This document shows positions 46,422 through 54,003 of a DNA stretch of 64,000 bases, in pieces. The notes under the pieces are model-generated. The model saw only the letters and a program-made list of their open reading frames with translations. It did no database searches and was not told where the DNA came from. The stretch is from contig NZ_CP108568.1 in NCBI RefSeq assembly GCF_036010485.1, forward strand, positions 6,224,501-6,288,500, given 5' to 3'. Each line of letters starts with the position of its first letter. The first letter of the stretch is position 1. Both the position numbers and the translations under genes were made by a program. The stretch comes from Streptomyces sp. NBC_01198 (lineage in GTDB: Bacteria > Actinomycetota > Actinomycetes > Streptomycetales > Streptomycetaceae).

Positions 46422-46451
46422 TTGACCCGCATCTGGATGCTCGCTTAACGT
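46422..46451 (+). promoter_or_regulatory. kdgD: kdgD promoter
   Basis: TTGACC (46422-46427), 18-base spacer, TAACGT (46446-46451): a good vegetative promoter. The predicted start (about 46458) falls on operator 2, so a bound repressor would block initiation. Confidence 0.65.
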
Positions 46452-46456
46452 GGCAG

Positions 46457-46474
46457 CGTTCATGAATATAGACG
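46457..46474. promoter_or_regulatory. candidate IclR operator 2 (kdgD)
   Basis: CGTTCATGAATATAGACG matches the CGTTCA-N9-ACG pattern and overlaps the predicted kdgD transcription start. TTCATGAA (46459-46466) and TCATATGA (46479-46486) are additional small palindromes here. Confidence 0.6.
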
Positions 46475-46517
46475 TGAATCATATGAGCGCACAGACCGGA
46501 CCTTCAAGGGGAACCCG

Positions 46518-47450
46518 ATGACCTCACCCTCACTCGCCGAGCGTCTCGACGGCCTGCTGTTCTTCCCCGTGACGGCCTTCGGCCCGGACGGCGCCCTCGA
46601 CCTCGACGCCTTCCGCGCGCACGTGCGCGCCGGGGTGGACGCGGGCGCGGCGGCGGTCTTCGCCTGCTGCGGCACGGGGGAGTTCCACGCCCTGTCGCCC
46701 GAGGAGTTCGGCGTGTGCGTGGCCGCCGCCGTCGAGGAGACCGCGGGCCGGGTGCCGGTGGTGGCCGGCGCGGGCTACGGCACCGCCCTGGCCGTCCAGT
46801 ACGCCGGGATCGCCGAACGGGCGGGCGCCGACGGGCTGCTGGCGATGCCTCCCTACCTGGTCGTCCCCGACCAGGAGGGCCTGCTGCGGCACTACACCGC
46901 GCTCGCGGCGGGCACCGCGCTGGACGTCATCGTCTACCAGCGCGACAACGCTGTCTTCACGCCGTCCACCGTGGTCGAACTCGCCAAGGTCCGCAACATC
47001 ATCGGCCTCAAGGACGGTTACGGCGACCTCGACCTGATGCAGCGCATCATCAGCGCGGTCCGCACCGAACTGCCCGGCGGCGGCTTCCTCTACTTCAACG
47101 GCCTGCCCACTGCCGAGCTGACCGGGCTCGCCTACCGCGGCCTCGGCGTCACCCTCTACTCCTCGGCCGTCTTCGCCTTCTCGCCGGAGATCGCCCTGGC
47201 CTTCCACCGGGCGCTGACCACCGGCGACGACGCCGTCGTCGACCGGCTGATCGACGGCTTCTACCGCCCGCTGGTCAACCTCCGAAACCAGGGCCGCGGT
47301 TACGCGGTCTCGCTGGTCAAGGCGGCGGTGCGGCTGCGCGGCCTGGACGTCGGCAAGGTCAGGCCGCCCCTGTCGGAGCCGTCCGCCGCGCATGTCAAGG
47401 AGCTGGCCGAACTCATCGAGAGCGGGCTCGCGTTGCTGGGGGAGCACTGA
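46518..47450 (+). CDS. kdgD: 5-dehydro-4-deoxyglucarate dehydratase
   Basis: A 310-residue dihydrodipicolinate-synthase-superfamily enzyme: dehydrates and decarboxylates 5-keto-4-deoxyglucarate to alpha-ketoglutarate semialdehyde. Schiff-base lysine K165 in IIGLKDGYGD, Y140 in IVYQRDN, and carboxylate site CGTGEFHAL (51-59). The KDGxGD and YQRDNA motifs distinguish KdgD from DapA/NanA. ATG with AAGGGG. One base separates its stop from the next gene, so the two form an operon. Confidence 0.9.
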   Translation: MTSPSLAERLDGLLFFPVTAFGPDGALDLDAFRAHVRAGVDAGAAAVFACCGTGEFHALSPEEFGVCVAAAVEETAGRVPVVAGAGYGTALAVQYAGIAERAGADGLLAMPPYLVVPDQEGLLRHYTALAAGTALDVIVYQRDNAVFTPSTVVELAKVRNIIGLKDGYGDLDLMQRIISAVRTELPGGGFLYFNGLPTAELTGLAYRGLGVTLYSSAVFAFSPEIALAFHRALTTGDDAVVDRLIDGFYRPLVNLRNQGRGYAVSLVKAAVRLRGLDVGKVRPPLSEPSAAHVKELAELIESGLALLGEH

Positions 47451-47451
47451 C

Positions 47452-48645
47452 ATGCGCAGCTCCGCCTTCGTCTACCCCTGGGACGTGATCGGGGACCCGG
47501 CCGCCGCCGGCCGGATCGCCGCGCTCGGCGTCCAGCAGGTCACCCTGGCCGCCGCCTACCACTCCACCCGGGCGCTCACCCCGCGCCACCCGCGGCACCG
47601 GGTGGTCACCGCCGCCTACGCCGCCGCGCTCTACCCGCCGGACGAGAAGCGCTGGCAGGACCGCGAGTTGCGGCCGTACGCGGCCGGCTCGTGGGCCGCC
47701 GCGGAGGACGCCTGGGCCGCCGCGGCCGGCGAACTGCGGGCCGCCGGGCTCGACGTGCACAGCTGGGTGGTGCTCGCCCACAACTCCCGGCTGGGCGCAG
47801 AGCATCCGCGGACCAGCGTCGTCAACGCCTACGGGGACCGCTACCCGTGGGCGCCGTGCATCGCCCAGCCGGCCGTCCAGGAGTATCTGCTCGACCTCGC
47901 CGCCGAGGCCGCAGCCCGGCCCGGCGCCGCAGGCACCGAACTGGAGTCGCTCGGCTGGTACGGCCTGGCGCACCTGCACGCGCACGACAAGATCGGCGGC
48001 GTGCCGCTCGGCGACGCCGCCCACTACCTGATGTCGCTGTGCTTCTGCCCGTACTGCAAGGACGGTTACGCCGGTCTCGGCGCCGACCCCGAGGAGCTGG
48101 CGGCGGCCGTCCGTACCGCCCTGGCGCCGGTGTGGGCGGACGGCGGCACCGACGCGGCGGGGCCGGACGGCATCGAGCGGCTAATGGGCGCCCGGTGGGC
48201 CGCACCGGCCCTGGCCTGGCGTACGGAGACGGCCGGTTCGCTCCAGGAGCGGGCCGTCGCCGCGGTCCGCGCGGCTGCCGCTCCCGGCTTCCAGGTGCTG
48301 ATGCACGCCGACCCGGCCGCGTACCGCTGCGGCGCCAACGCCGGGGTGCAGCCGGCCAGGATCCTCGGCCGGGTCGACGGCCTGGTGCTGCCCTGCCCCG
48401 GCGGGCCGGCCGGCGCCGCGGGCCGCGAGGCGGTGATCGCCCCGGTCGCCGCGCACGCCTCCCCGAGCACCGTGGTGGCCGCCAACTTCGCCGTGGTCTC
48501 CGGCATGGGCGGCAGCCCCGGCACCCTCGCCGCCGACCTCGCGCACGCCGCCGAGCTGGGCGCCACCCAACTGCGGCTCTATCACGCGGGACTTGCCTCC
48601 GACGCCGACCTGGCGGCGGTCCGCTCCGCACTGCCCGCCGGTTGA
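47452..48645 (+). CDS. uncharacterised probable TIM-barrel protein of the uronate locus
   Basis: A 397-residue cytoplasmic protein, Ala-rich, no signal peptide. I recognise no named family. Alternating strands and helices (SSAFVYPWDVIGD, GVQQVTLAAAYH, GLDVHSWVVLAHNSRLG, TELESLGWYGLAHLHAHDKIGG, GFQVLMHADP, ATQLRLYHAGL) suggest a beta/alpha barrel like glycoside-hydrolase-like proteins; E in GTELESLGWY is a candidate acid residue and SLCFCPYCKDGY gives a CxCPYC cluster. GGGGGAG before ATG and the 1-base gap from kdgD indicate cotranscription. It may supply a missing step (lactone opening, aldarate dehydration, or release of uronate), but this is inference only. Confidence 0.75.
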   Translation: MRSSAFVYPWDVIGDPAAAGRIAALGVQQVTLAAAYHSTRALTPRHPRHRVVTAAYAAALYPPDEKRWQDRELRPYAAGSWAAAEDAWAAAAGELRAAGLDVHSWVVLAHNSRLGAEHPRTSVVNAYGDRYPWAPCIAQPAVQEYLLDLAAEAAARPGAAGTELESLGWYGLAHLHAHDKIGGVPLGDAAHYLMSLCFCPYCKDGYAGLGADPEELAAAVRTALAPVWADGGTDAAGPDGIERLMGARWAAPALAWRTETAGSLQERAVAAVRAAAAPGFQVLMHADPAAYRCGANAGVQPARILGRVDGLVLPCPGGPAGAAGREAVIAPVAAHASPSTVVAANFAVVSGMGGSPGTLAADLAHAAELGATQLRLYHAGLASDADLAAVRSALPAG

Positions 48646-48771
48646 CCGGAGCGCGGCGATCATGGGGGTACCGCCGCGCCCCGGAGCATCACCGGTCGGT
48701 GAGGCAGGAGGGTGGTGCATACCCAAGTCGCCACCGGGACACGGGAGGTTGCCGTGCTTCCCCGATTATTT

Positions 48772-48787
48772 CCGGGATATTTCCCGG
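48772..48787. terminator. short terminator hairpin between convergent genes
   Basis: CCGGGA-TATT-TCCCGG, perfect 6-bp stem, in an AT-richer patch of the 159-base gap between the barrel gene and the sigma-linked membrane protein. Confidence 0.5.
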
Positions 48788-48804
48788 CGCCGCCGCGGCA
48801 CGGC

Positions 48805-49710
48805 TCAGAATCCGCCGCCGACCGTCGCGGTGGCGCCCGATCCGTAGCCGGCGGTGACGGTGTAGCGGTCGCCGTCCGTACCGCCCTGGCCCTGGTCGTG
48901 GTTGAACTGGGCCGAGAAGGTGTACGCGCCAGGACCCAGGGTCTGCCCGGCGTTGAGCGTCCAGCGGTAGACCAGGTCGTGGCCCTCCACGGTCATCCGG
49001 GCGCTGGTGCGGTCCGAGAGCGCCGTGTAGGAACCGGTGCTGGTCTCACCGTTGTTCCTGGCGACGCGCAACTCGACGGTCAGCGACGTCAGCGTCTGAT
49101 CGGTGGTCAGCTGGACGTCGCTCTGCGTCCAGTAGTCGTTGCTGGCCGCCGCGACGGCGCCGTTGGAGGACAGCGGGCCGTTGCTCGCCGGCGACTCGGG
49201 CCCCTCGACCTGCCCGCGGGACGGCCCAGGTGAGGTGTTGTGGGCGGTGGCCGGCGGTGACGGGTCGGACGGCGGCACCGTGGGCGTACGGCCGCTGCCG
49301 GTGGCGCGCGGGGTCGCCGACGTCTTGTGGTGACCGGACGCCGCCGCGCCGTGGTGCGGCACCGGCACCCGCGCGCCCGCGCCGGTCGACGTACCCGCCG
49401 CGGTGGGCGAGGGCCGGACGGTGCCGGTGTCGCCCGAGGTGACGGCCGTGCCGGCCGGCTGGCCGTCGCCGGTCACCGCGCCCACCGCGAGGCCGCCGAT
49501 ACCGATCGCGCCGGCCACCGCCGCGGTCACCGCCGTCACCCGCATCCAGGGCGCGGCGGGCGGCCGGTCGTGGCCCCGGGCGCCGGACTCGTGGTCACCG
49601 GACCCGGCGCCGTCCGCGGCCATCGCGTGCTCGACCCTGGCCAGCATGCGTTCCCTGTCGGGCCGGTGGGCGTCGGCCGCGTTCCGCAGCCGCTCCGGCA
49701 GATCGGTCAT
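48805..49710 (-). CDS. membrane protein, probable anti-sigma partner
   Basis: A 301-residue single-pass protein. The first 50 residues are cytoplasmic (TDLPERLRNAADAHRPDRERMLARVEHAMA), one helix (MRVTAVTAAVAGAIGIGGLAVGAV) follows, then a long Ser/Thr/Pro/Gly linker (about 85-185) and a beta-rich extracellular domain (YWTQSDVQLTTDQTLTSLTVELRVARNNG...YTFSAQFNHDQGQGG). No ZAS zinc motif, so it is not a classic anti-sigma; role as partner rests on the overlapping sigma gene. ATG 49710 or GTG 49713 are both possible; both overlap the sigma stop. Confidence 0.75.
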   Translation of the reverse strand: MTDLPERLRNAADAHRPDRERMLARVEHAMAADGAGSGDHESGARGHDRPPAAPWMRVTAVTAAVAGAIGIGGLAVGAVTGDGQPAGTAVTSGDTGTVRPSPTAAGTSTGAGARVPVPHHGAAASGHHKTSATPRATGSGRTPTVPPSDPSPPATAHNTSPGPSRGQVEGPESPASNGPLSSNGAVAAASNDYWTQSDVQLTTDQTLTSLTVELRVARNNGETSTGSYTALSDRTSARMTVEGHDLVYRWTLNAGQTLGPGAYTFSAQFNHDQGQGGTDGDRYTVTAGYGSGATATVGGGF

Positions 49711-50417
49711 CACATTCCCCGTCCCGTACGAGTACGAGCACGAGTCACAGGACCCGCCGCACCCAGCAATCGCTGCGCGCCGGGGCCGATTCCACCCGCA
49801 GCGCCGTCTGCCGCGCCGGCCGTGCCGTCCGATGTCCCGGCGCGCGGCAGGCGTTCAGGACCGGCGGAATCCGGTACGGCCGCCGATCCGGCCTCCTGCA
49901 CCGTACCGGCTTCCGCCGTCCGGGGTTGGAGCAGCCTCTCCAACTCCGCGATCCCCCGGGAGGTCTGGCTCTTGACCGTGCCGACCGAGATCCCCAGCGC
50001 CGCCGCCGTGTCGCGCTCGGACAGGTCGAACGCGTGCCGCAGCACCACGCAGGCCCGCTTGCGGAACGGCAGCCGCTGCAGCGCCTCCCGCAGGTCGAGC
50101 ACGGCCGGCAGGTCGGGCCCGTCGGTGCGCTCGGGCCGCTGCGACCAGAACAGCGCGATCCGGCGCCGCTCGCGGACCGCGCTGCGGATCCGCGAACGGG
50201 CCAGGTTCGCCACCACACCGCGGGCGTACGCCACCGGGTGGTCGGCCGTCCGCACCCGGTCCCAGCGCCGCCACAAAGCCACCAGCGCGTCCGCCGCGAG
50301 GTCGTCCGCGGCGTCCGCCTCACCGGTCAACAGATGCGCGAGACGCGCGAGTTCGGCGTAGTGCCGTTCGAAGAACTCGTGGAAGGCGGCGGCATCGTCG
50401 TCGACGGCAGTGCCCAC
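49710..50417 (-). CDS. ECF sigma factor, SigE family
   Basis: A 235-residue ECF sigma factor of the actinobacterial 'SigE family' type: region 2 (FHEFFERHYAELARLAHLLTGEADAADDLAADALVALWRRW) and region 4 (ALQRLPFRKRACVVLRHAFDLSERDTAAALGISVGTVKSQTSRGIAELERLL) are complete; the last 65 residues are a Gly/Ala-rich, Arg-ended extension. GTG 50417 has AGGAAGAGG about 5 bases upstream; GTG 50423 and 50450 are alternatives. It is translationally coupled to the membrane gene. Targets unknown. Confidence 0.88.
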   Translation of the reverse strand: MGTAVDDDAAAFHEFFERHYAELARLAHLLTGEADAADDLAADALVALWRRWDRVRTADHPVAYARGVVANLARSRIRSAVRERRRIALFWSQRPERTDGPDLPAVLDLREALQRLPFRKRACVVLRHAFDLSERDTAAALGISVGTVKSQTSRGIAELERLLQPRTAEAGTVQEAGSAAVPDSAGPERLPRAGTSDGTAGAADGAAGGIGPGAQRLLGAAGPVTRARTRTGRGM

Positions 50418-50563
50418 GGTCACCTCTTCCTGCCCGGACCTCCCCGCCACGGCGCGGCGAGAGCGTAGCAGCGGGGAAAGGCTCTGGGCAGTGGTCGGGA
50501 ATCATCTTTCTTTCCCGCGGTAACCGCTGGTCGACGTGGTGTGGCCGGTGCTTGCCAACGGCA

Positions 50564-51352
50564 TCAGCCGCCGGCACGCACGCAGCGCTGCACCCGGGTC
50601 ACCAGCCGCAGATCGAACTCGCCGGCCGAGGTCTCCGGGCGCGAGCGCAGATACTCCCTGACGCGTTCCTTGGCCGCCTCGCGCTCCGCCGGGTCGAGCA
50701 CCAGCATGTGCGAGTGGGTCGCCACGGTGGCGACGAGCGAGTCGGCGGTGCGCCGCAGCGCGTGCGGGAAGTCGGCGTCCTCGGTGGCGGAGAACGCCGG
50801 GTTCTGCTCGATCCTGCGGCCCGGGCTCGTCGCCCAGCCGAGGTACGACACCTGGCTCGGCGAGACGTCGCCCAGCCCCGCGATCCACTCGACCCGGTCG
50901 TCGTCGGCGTTGGACAGCGTCGCCAGCGGGCCGCCGGGCCGCAGCACCCGGGCGATCTCGGGCAGCGCCTTGCCCTGGTCGAACCAGTGGATCGCCTGCC
51001 CGACCAGCACCGCGTCCACCGACGCGTCCGGCAGCGGGATCCGCTCCGCGGAGCCGACGACGGCGGTGGCCTCCGGCACTCGGCGGCGGAGCTCGTCGAG
51101 CATCGCCGTGTCCGGCTCCACCGCGGTCACCCGGTGCCCGAGGGCGACCAGGCTCCGGCTCAGCTTGCCGGTCCCCGCGGCCAGGTCCAGCACGTCCAGC
51201 GCCCCAGCGTCCCCGGCCGGCGCCAGGGCCCACGCGATGGCCTCCGCCGGATAGTCCGGACGATGCGCCGCGTACTCCGCCGCCGCGGCCCCGAACGACT
51301 CGCGCCGCCTGGCGTACAACTCCGGGTCGTACCCGGTCCCGTCAGTGCCCAT
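50564..51352 (-). CDS. class I SAM-dependent methyltransferase
   Basis: A 262-residue methyltransferase_11/25-type enzyme: SAM motif VLDLAAGTGKLSRSLVALG, acidic motif II AVEPDTAMLDEL, motif III AVVGSAERIPLPDASVDAVLVGQAIHWFD. The AIHWFD segment and the C-terminal helix bundle are typical of small-molecule or 'HWFD' methyltransferases of unknown substrate. Between the sigma gene and the IclR gene on the same strand, 62 bases from the latter; not obviously part of the uronate pathway. Confidence 0.85.
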   Translation of the reverse strand: MGTDGTGYDPELYARRRESFGAAAAEYAAHRPDYPAEAIAWALAPAGDAGALDVLDLAAGTGKLSRSLVALGHRVTAVEPDTAMLDELRRRVPEATAVVGSAERIPLPDASVDAVLVGQAIHWFDQGKALPEIARVLRPGGPLATLSNADDDRVEWIAGLGDVSPSQVSYLGWATSPGRRIEQNPAFSATEDADFPHALRRTADSLVATVATHSHMLVLDPAEREAAKERVREYLRSRPETSAGEFDLRLVTRVQRCVRAGG

Positions 51353-51414
51353 CCTGCGACCCTACGGCCGCGCCCGGCGCTCCCGGCCGCTGGGGTGGCC
51401 CGCCGGGGCCCGGC

Positions 51415-52185
51415 TCAGAGGCGGCGGGTGGCAAGCAGCAGGCGGTCACGGGCGTCGAAGAGCGCGTCCTTGATCATCTGCTCGTGGGACGCGGTCAGCC
51501 GGGCGACCGGCACCGAGCAGCTGACGGCGTCCCGCGCCGGGGTGCGGTAGGGGACCGCGATCCCGAAGCACCGCAGCCCCAGGGTGTTCTCCTCGCGGTC
51601 CACCGCGAAACCCTGCTCGCGGATGACCGCGAGCTCGGCGATCAGCTTCTCCCGGTCGGTGTGGGTGTGCTCGGTGAGCGGCTCCAGCGTCTCCGGCAGC
51701 AGCTTGCGCACCTGCTCGTCCGTATACGTGGCGAGCAGGGCCTTGCCGAGCGACGTGGAGTGCGCGGGCAGCCTGCGGCCGACCCGGGTGAACGGGCGCA
51801 GGTAGTGCTGCGACTGCCGGGTCGCCAGGTAGACCACGCTCGTGCCGTCCAGGCGCGCCAGGTGGATCGTCTCGCTGGTGTCGTCCGACATCCGGTCCAG
51901 CGTCGGCCGGGCGGCGGCCACGACCTCGTCCCCGTCGATGTAGGACGTGCCGACCAGCAGCGCGCGCACGCCGATGCCGTACCGCGTCCCCGTCGCGTCG
52001 GTCTCGATCCAGCCCAGGTCGACCAGGGTGCGCAGCAGCATGTAGAGGCTGGACTTGGGGTAGCCGACCGACTCCTGCACCGAGGCGAGGCTGTGCATGC
52101 CGGGCCGGCCCGCGAAGAACTCCAGCAGCTCGACCGTGCGGACCGCGGACTTGACCTGGGAACCGGCTCCCTCGGCAGCACCCAT
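51415..52185 (-). CDS. IclR-family regulator of the uronate locus
   Basis: A 256-residue IclR-type repressor: N-terminal winged helix (VKSAVRTVELLEFFAGRPGMHSL... GYPKSSLYMLLRTLVDLGWI) and C-terminal effector domain (TIHLARLDGTSVVYLATRQSQHYLRPFTRVGRRLPAHSTSLGKALLA; FGIAVPYRTPARDAVSCSVPVARL). ATG 52185 with GAGGGGT. Divergent from the semialdehyde dehydrogenase; the shared operator lies between them. IclR proteins such as KdgR bind ketodeoxy sugar acids, which fits control of this pathway (inference). Confidence 0.88.
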   Translation of the reverse strand: MGAAEGAGSQVKSAVRTVELLEFFAGRPGMHSLASVQESVGYPKSSLYMLLRTLVDLGWIETDATGTRYGIGVRALLVGTSYIDGDEVVAAARPTLDRMSDDTSETIHLARLDGTSVVYLATRQSQHYLRPFTRVGRRLPAHSTSLGKALLATYTDEQVRKLLPETLEPLTEHTHTDREKLIAELAVIREQGFAVDREENTLGLRCFGIAVPYRTPARDAVSCSVPVARLTASHEQMIKDALFDARDRLLLATRRL

Positions 52186-52239
52186 TGCGCTCGACCCCTC
52201 TTGTTCGGCCGGGAGGCCCGGACGTAGGCTCCCTAAAGA

Positions 52240-52274
52240 TTCACATGTGAAGACGTCGTTCAGTATATAGAACG
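52240..52274. promoter_or_regulatory. candidate IclR operators 3 (IclR/dehydrogenase gap)
   Basis: Two elements: the perfect palindrome TTCACATGTGAA (52240-52251) and CGTTCAGTATATAGAACG (52257-52274), the third copy of CGTTCA-N9-ACG and the most symmetrical (CGTTC-N8-GAACG). They lie in the 127-base divergent gap, 38 bases before the dehydrogenase start, in an AT-rich patch. Confidence 0.65.
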
Positions 52275-52312
52275 GCGACGGTGAGCAGTGCGGAAATGTG
52301 GAGGTTATTCCG

Positions 52313-53827
52313 GTGGCAGCACCAGTCTGGAGCGTCGACCCCCGTACCGGGAAGCAACGCGAGCAGGTCGCCGTCGAGGCCACGGCTGAGGACGTGGACG
52401 CCGCCGTCCGCGCCGCCGCCGCCGCGATCCCCCCGCTCGCGGACCGCAGCGTACGCTCCCGGCTGCTGCGGGCCGCCGCCGGGGCGCTGGAGGAATCGGC
52501 CGCCGAGGTCGTCGCCGCCGCCGACGCAGAGACCGCGCTCGGGGTGCCCCGGCTGACCGGTGAGCTGGCCAGGACCGCCTACCAGCTGCGAGCCTTCGCC
52601 GACGTCGTGGACGAGGGCGCGTTCCTCGACGTGATCATCGACCACGCCGATCCGGCCGCGCAGCCGATCCCGCGGCCCGACCTGCGGCGGATGAAGATCC
52701 CGCTCGGCGTCGTCGCCGTCTACGCGGCGAGCAACTTCCCGCTGGCCTTCTCCGTCCCCGGCGGCGACACCGTCAGCGCGCTGGCCGCCGGCTGCCCGGT
52801 GGTCGTCAAGGCCCACCCCGACCACCCGGCCACCTCCGCGCTGTGCGCCGACCTGCTGCGGGGCGCCGCCGTCGCGGTCGGGCTGCCCGCCGACACGGTG
52901 GTGCTGCTGCACGGCTTCGAGGCCGGCGTCGAACTCGTCCGCCACCCGCTCGTCGCCGCCGCGGGCTTCACCGGCTCCATCCCCGGCGGTCGCGCGCTCT
53001 ACGACGCGGCCGCCGCCCGCCCGCAGCCGATCCCCTTCTACGGCGAGCTGGGCAGCCTCAACCCGGTCGTCGTCACCGAGGCTGCCGCCGCCGAGCGGGC
53101 CGAGCAGATCGGTACCGGCCTCGCCGGGTCCTTCACCCTCGGGGCCGGGCAGTTCTGCACGAAGCCGGGCCTGGTGCTCGCCCCGGCCGGCGAGGACGGC
53201 GACCGGCTGCTGGCCGCGCTGACCGCGGCGGCGGGGGACGCGGCGCCCGGGGTGCTGCTCGACTCCCGCATGCGGGACAACTTCCTCAAGGGCGCCGCCG
53301 CCCGTGCCGCGCTGCCCGGCGTGTCCGCGCCGGTCGCCGCCGCGGGGGAGGGGGAGACGGGAGTACGCCCCGGCTTCGTCACCGTCGGCGCGGGCGAACT
53401 CGACGAACTGCTCCTTGAGGAGTGCTTCGGGCCGCTGACCGTGGTCGTACGCTACGGCTCCGCGGCGGAGCTGGCCGCCGTCCTCGACCGGCTGCCGGGC
53501 AACCTCACCGCGACGGCACATCTCGGCGAGGCCGAGGCCGCGGAGGAGGGCGGGGCCGCGGCGGCGCTGCTCGGGCGGCTCACCGCGCTCGCCGGCCGCG
53601 TCCTGGTCAACGGCTGGCCCACCGGCGTCGCGGTCGCCCCCGCGCAGCACCACGGAGGGCCGTACCCGGCCACGACCTCGACGTCCACGTCGGTGGGCGG
53701 CACCGCCATCGAGCGCTGGCTCCGCCCGGTCGCCTACCAGGACACCCCGCCTGCCCTCCTCCCCCCAGAACTCCGCGACTCCAACCCCCTCGCCCTCCCC
53801 CGCCGCATCAACGGCACACCCGCCTGA
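52313..53827 (+). CDS. aldehyde dehydrogenase, probable alpha-ketoglutarate semialdehyde dehydrogenase
   Basis: A 504-residue NADP-type aldehyde dehydrogenase. Sequence around YAASNFPLAFSVPGGDTVSAL and GCPVVVKAHPDHPATS is that of 2,5-dioxovalerate dehydrogenases; catalytic residues are E245 (FYGELGSLNP) and C282 (GAGQFCTKPG). It oxidises alpha-ketoglutarate semialdehyde to alpha-ketoglutarate, the last step after KdgD. GTG 52313 is chosen because GGAGG lies 8 bases upstream; GTG 52298 is less likely. The C-terminal Pro-rich tail is short. Confidence 0.88.
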   Translation: MAAPVWSVDPRTGKQREQVAVEATAEDVDAAVRAAAAAIPPLADRSVRSRLLRAAAGALEESAAEVVAAADAETALGVPRLTGELARTAYQLRAFADVVDEGAFLDVIIDHADPAAQPIPRPDLRRMKIPLGVVAVYAASNFPLAFSVPGGDTVSALAAGCPVVVKAHPDHPATSALCADLLRGAAVAVGLPADTVVLLHGFEAGVELVRHPLVAAAGFTGSIPGGRALYDAAAARPQPIPFYGELGSLNPVVVTEAAAAERAEQIGTGLAGSFTLGAGQFCTKPGLVLAPAGEDGDRLLAALTAAAGDAAPGVLLDSRMRDNFLKGAAARAALPGVSAPVAAAGEGETGVRPGFVTVGAGELDELLLEECFGPLTVVVRYGSAAELAAVLDRLPGNLTATAHLGEAEAAEEGGAAAALLGRLTALAGRVLVNGWPTGVAVAPAQHHGGPYPATTSTSTSVGGTAIERWLRPVAYQDTPPALLPPELRDSNPLALPRRINGTPA

Positions 53828-53846
53828 CCGATCGGCCCGCCGCCAC

Positions 53847-53957
53847 GGCACCCCCTGAGGGGTGCGAGGAACGGCGCGGCCGGCCCCCGCCGGGGTGAAG
53901 CGACAGGCCACCGCAAGTGGCACCCCCTCAGGAGCGCGAGGAACGGCGCGGCCAGCC
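53847..53957 (+). repeat. 39-bp degenerate direct repeat
   Basis: Two copies of GGCACCCCCT-(G/C)AGG-(G/A)G...GCGAGGAACGGCGCGGCC(G/A)GCC lie at 53847-53885 and 53919-53957 in the convergent gap. The GCG(A/G)GGAACGGCGCG core is close to the AGGGGCGCGGGGAACTGCGC arm of the composite repeat, so this is probably a decayed relative. Confidence 0.7.
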
Positions 53958-54003
53958 ACGGCGGTGGGAGGGGGGCAGCGCCGGCGCAATTGGCACCGCC
54001 CGC

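Noticed and set aside
49710..53827. Genomic island around the sigma factor and IclR genes
   Set aside because: GC and codon use are like the flanks, and no integrase, tRNA or direct-repeat boundary was seen.
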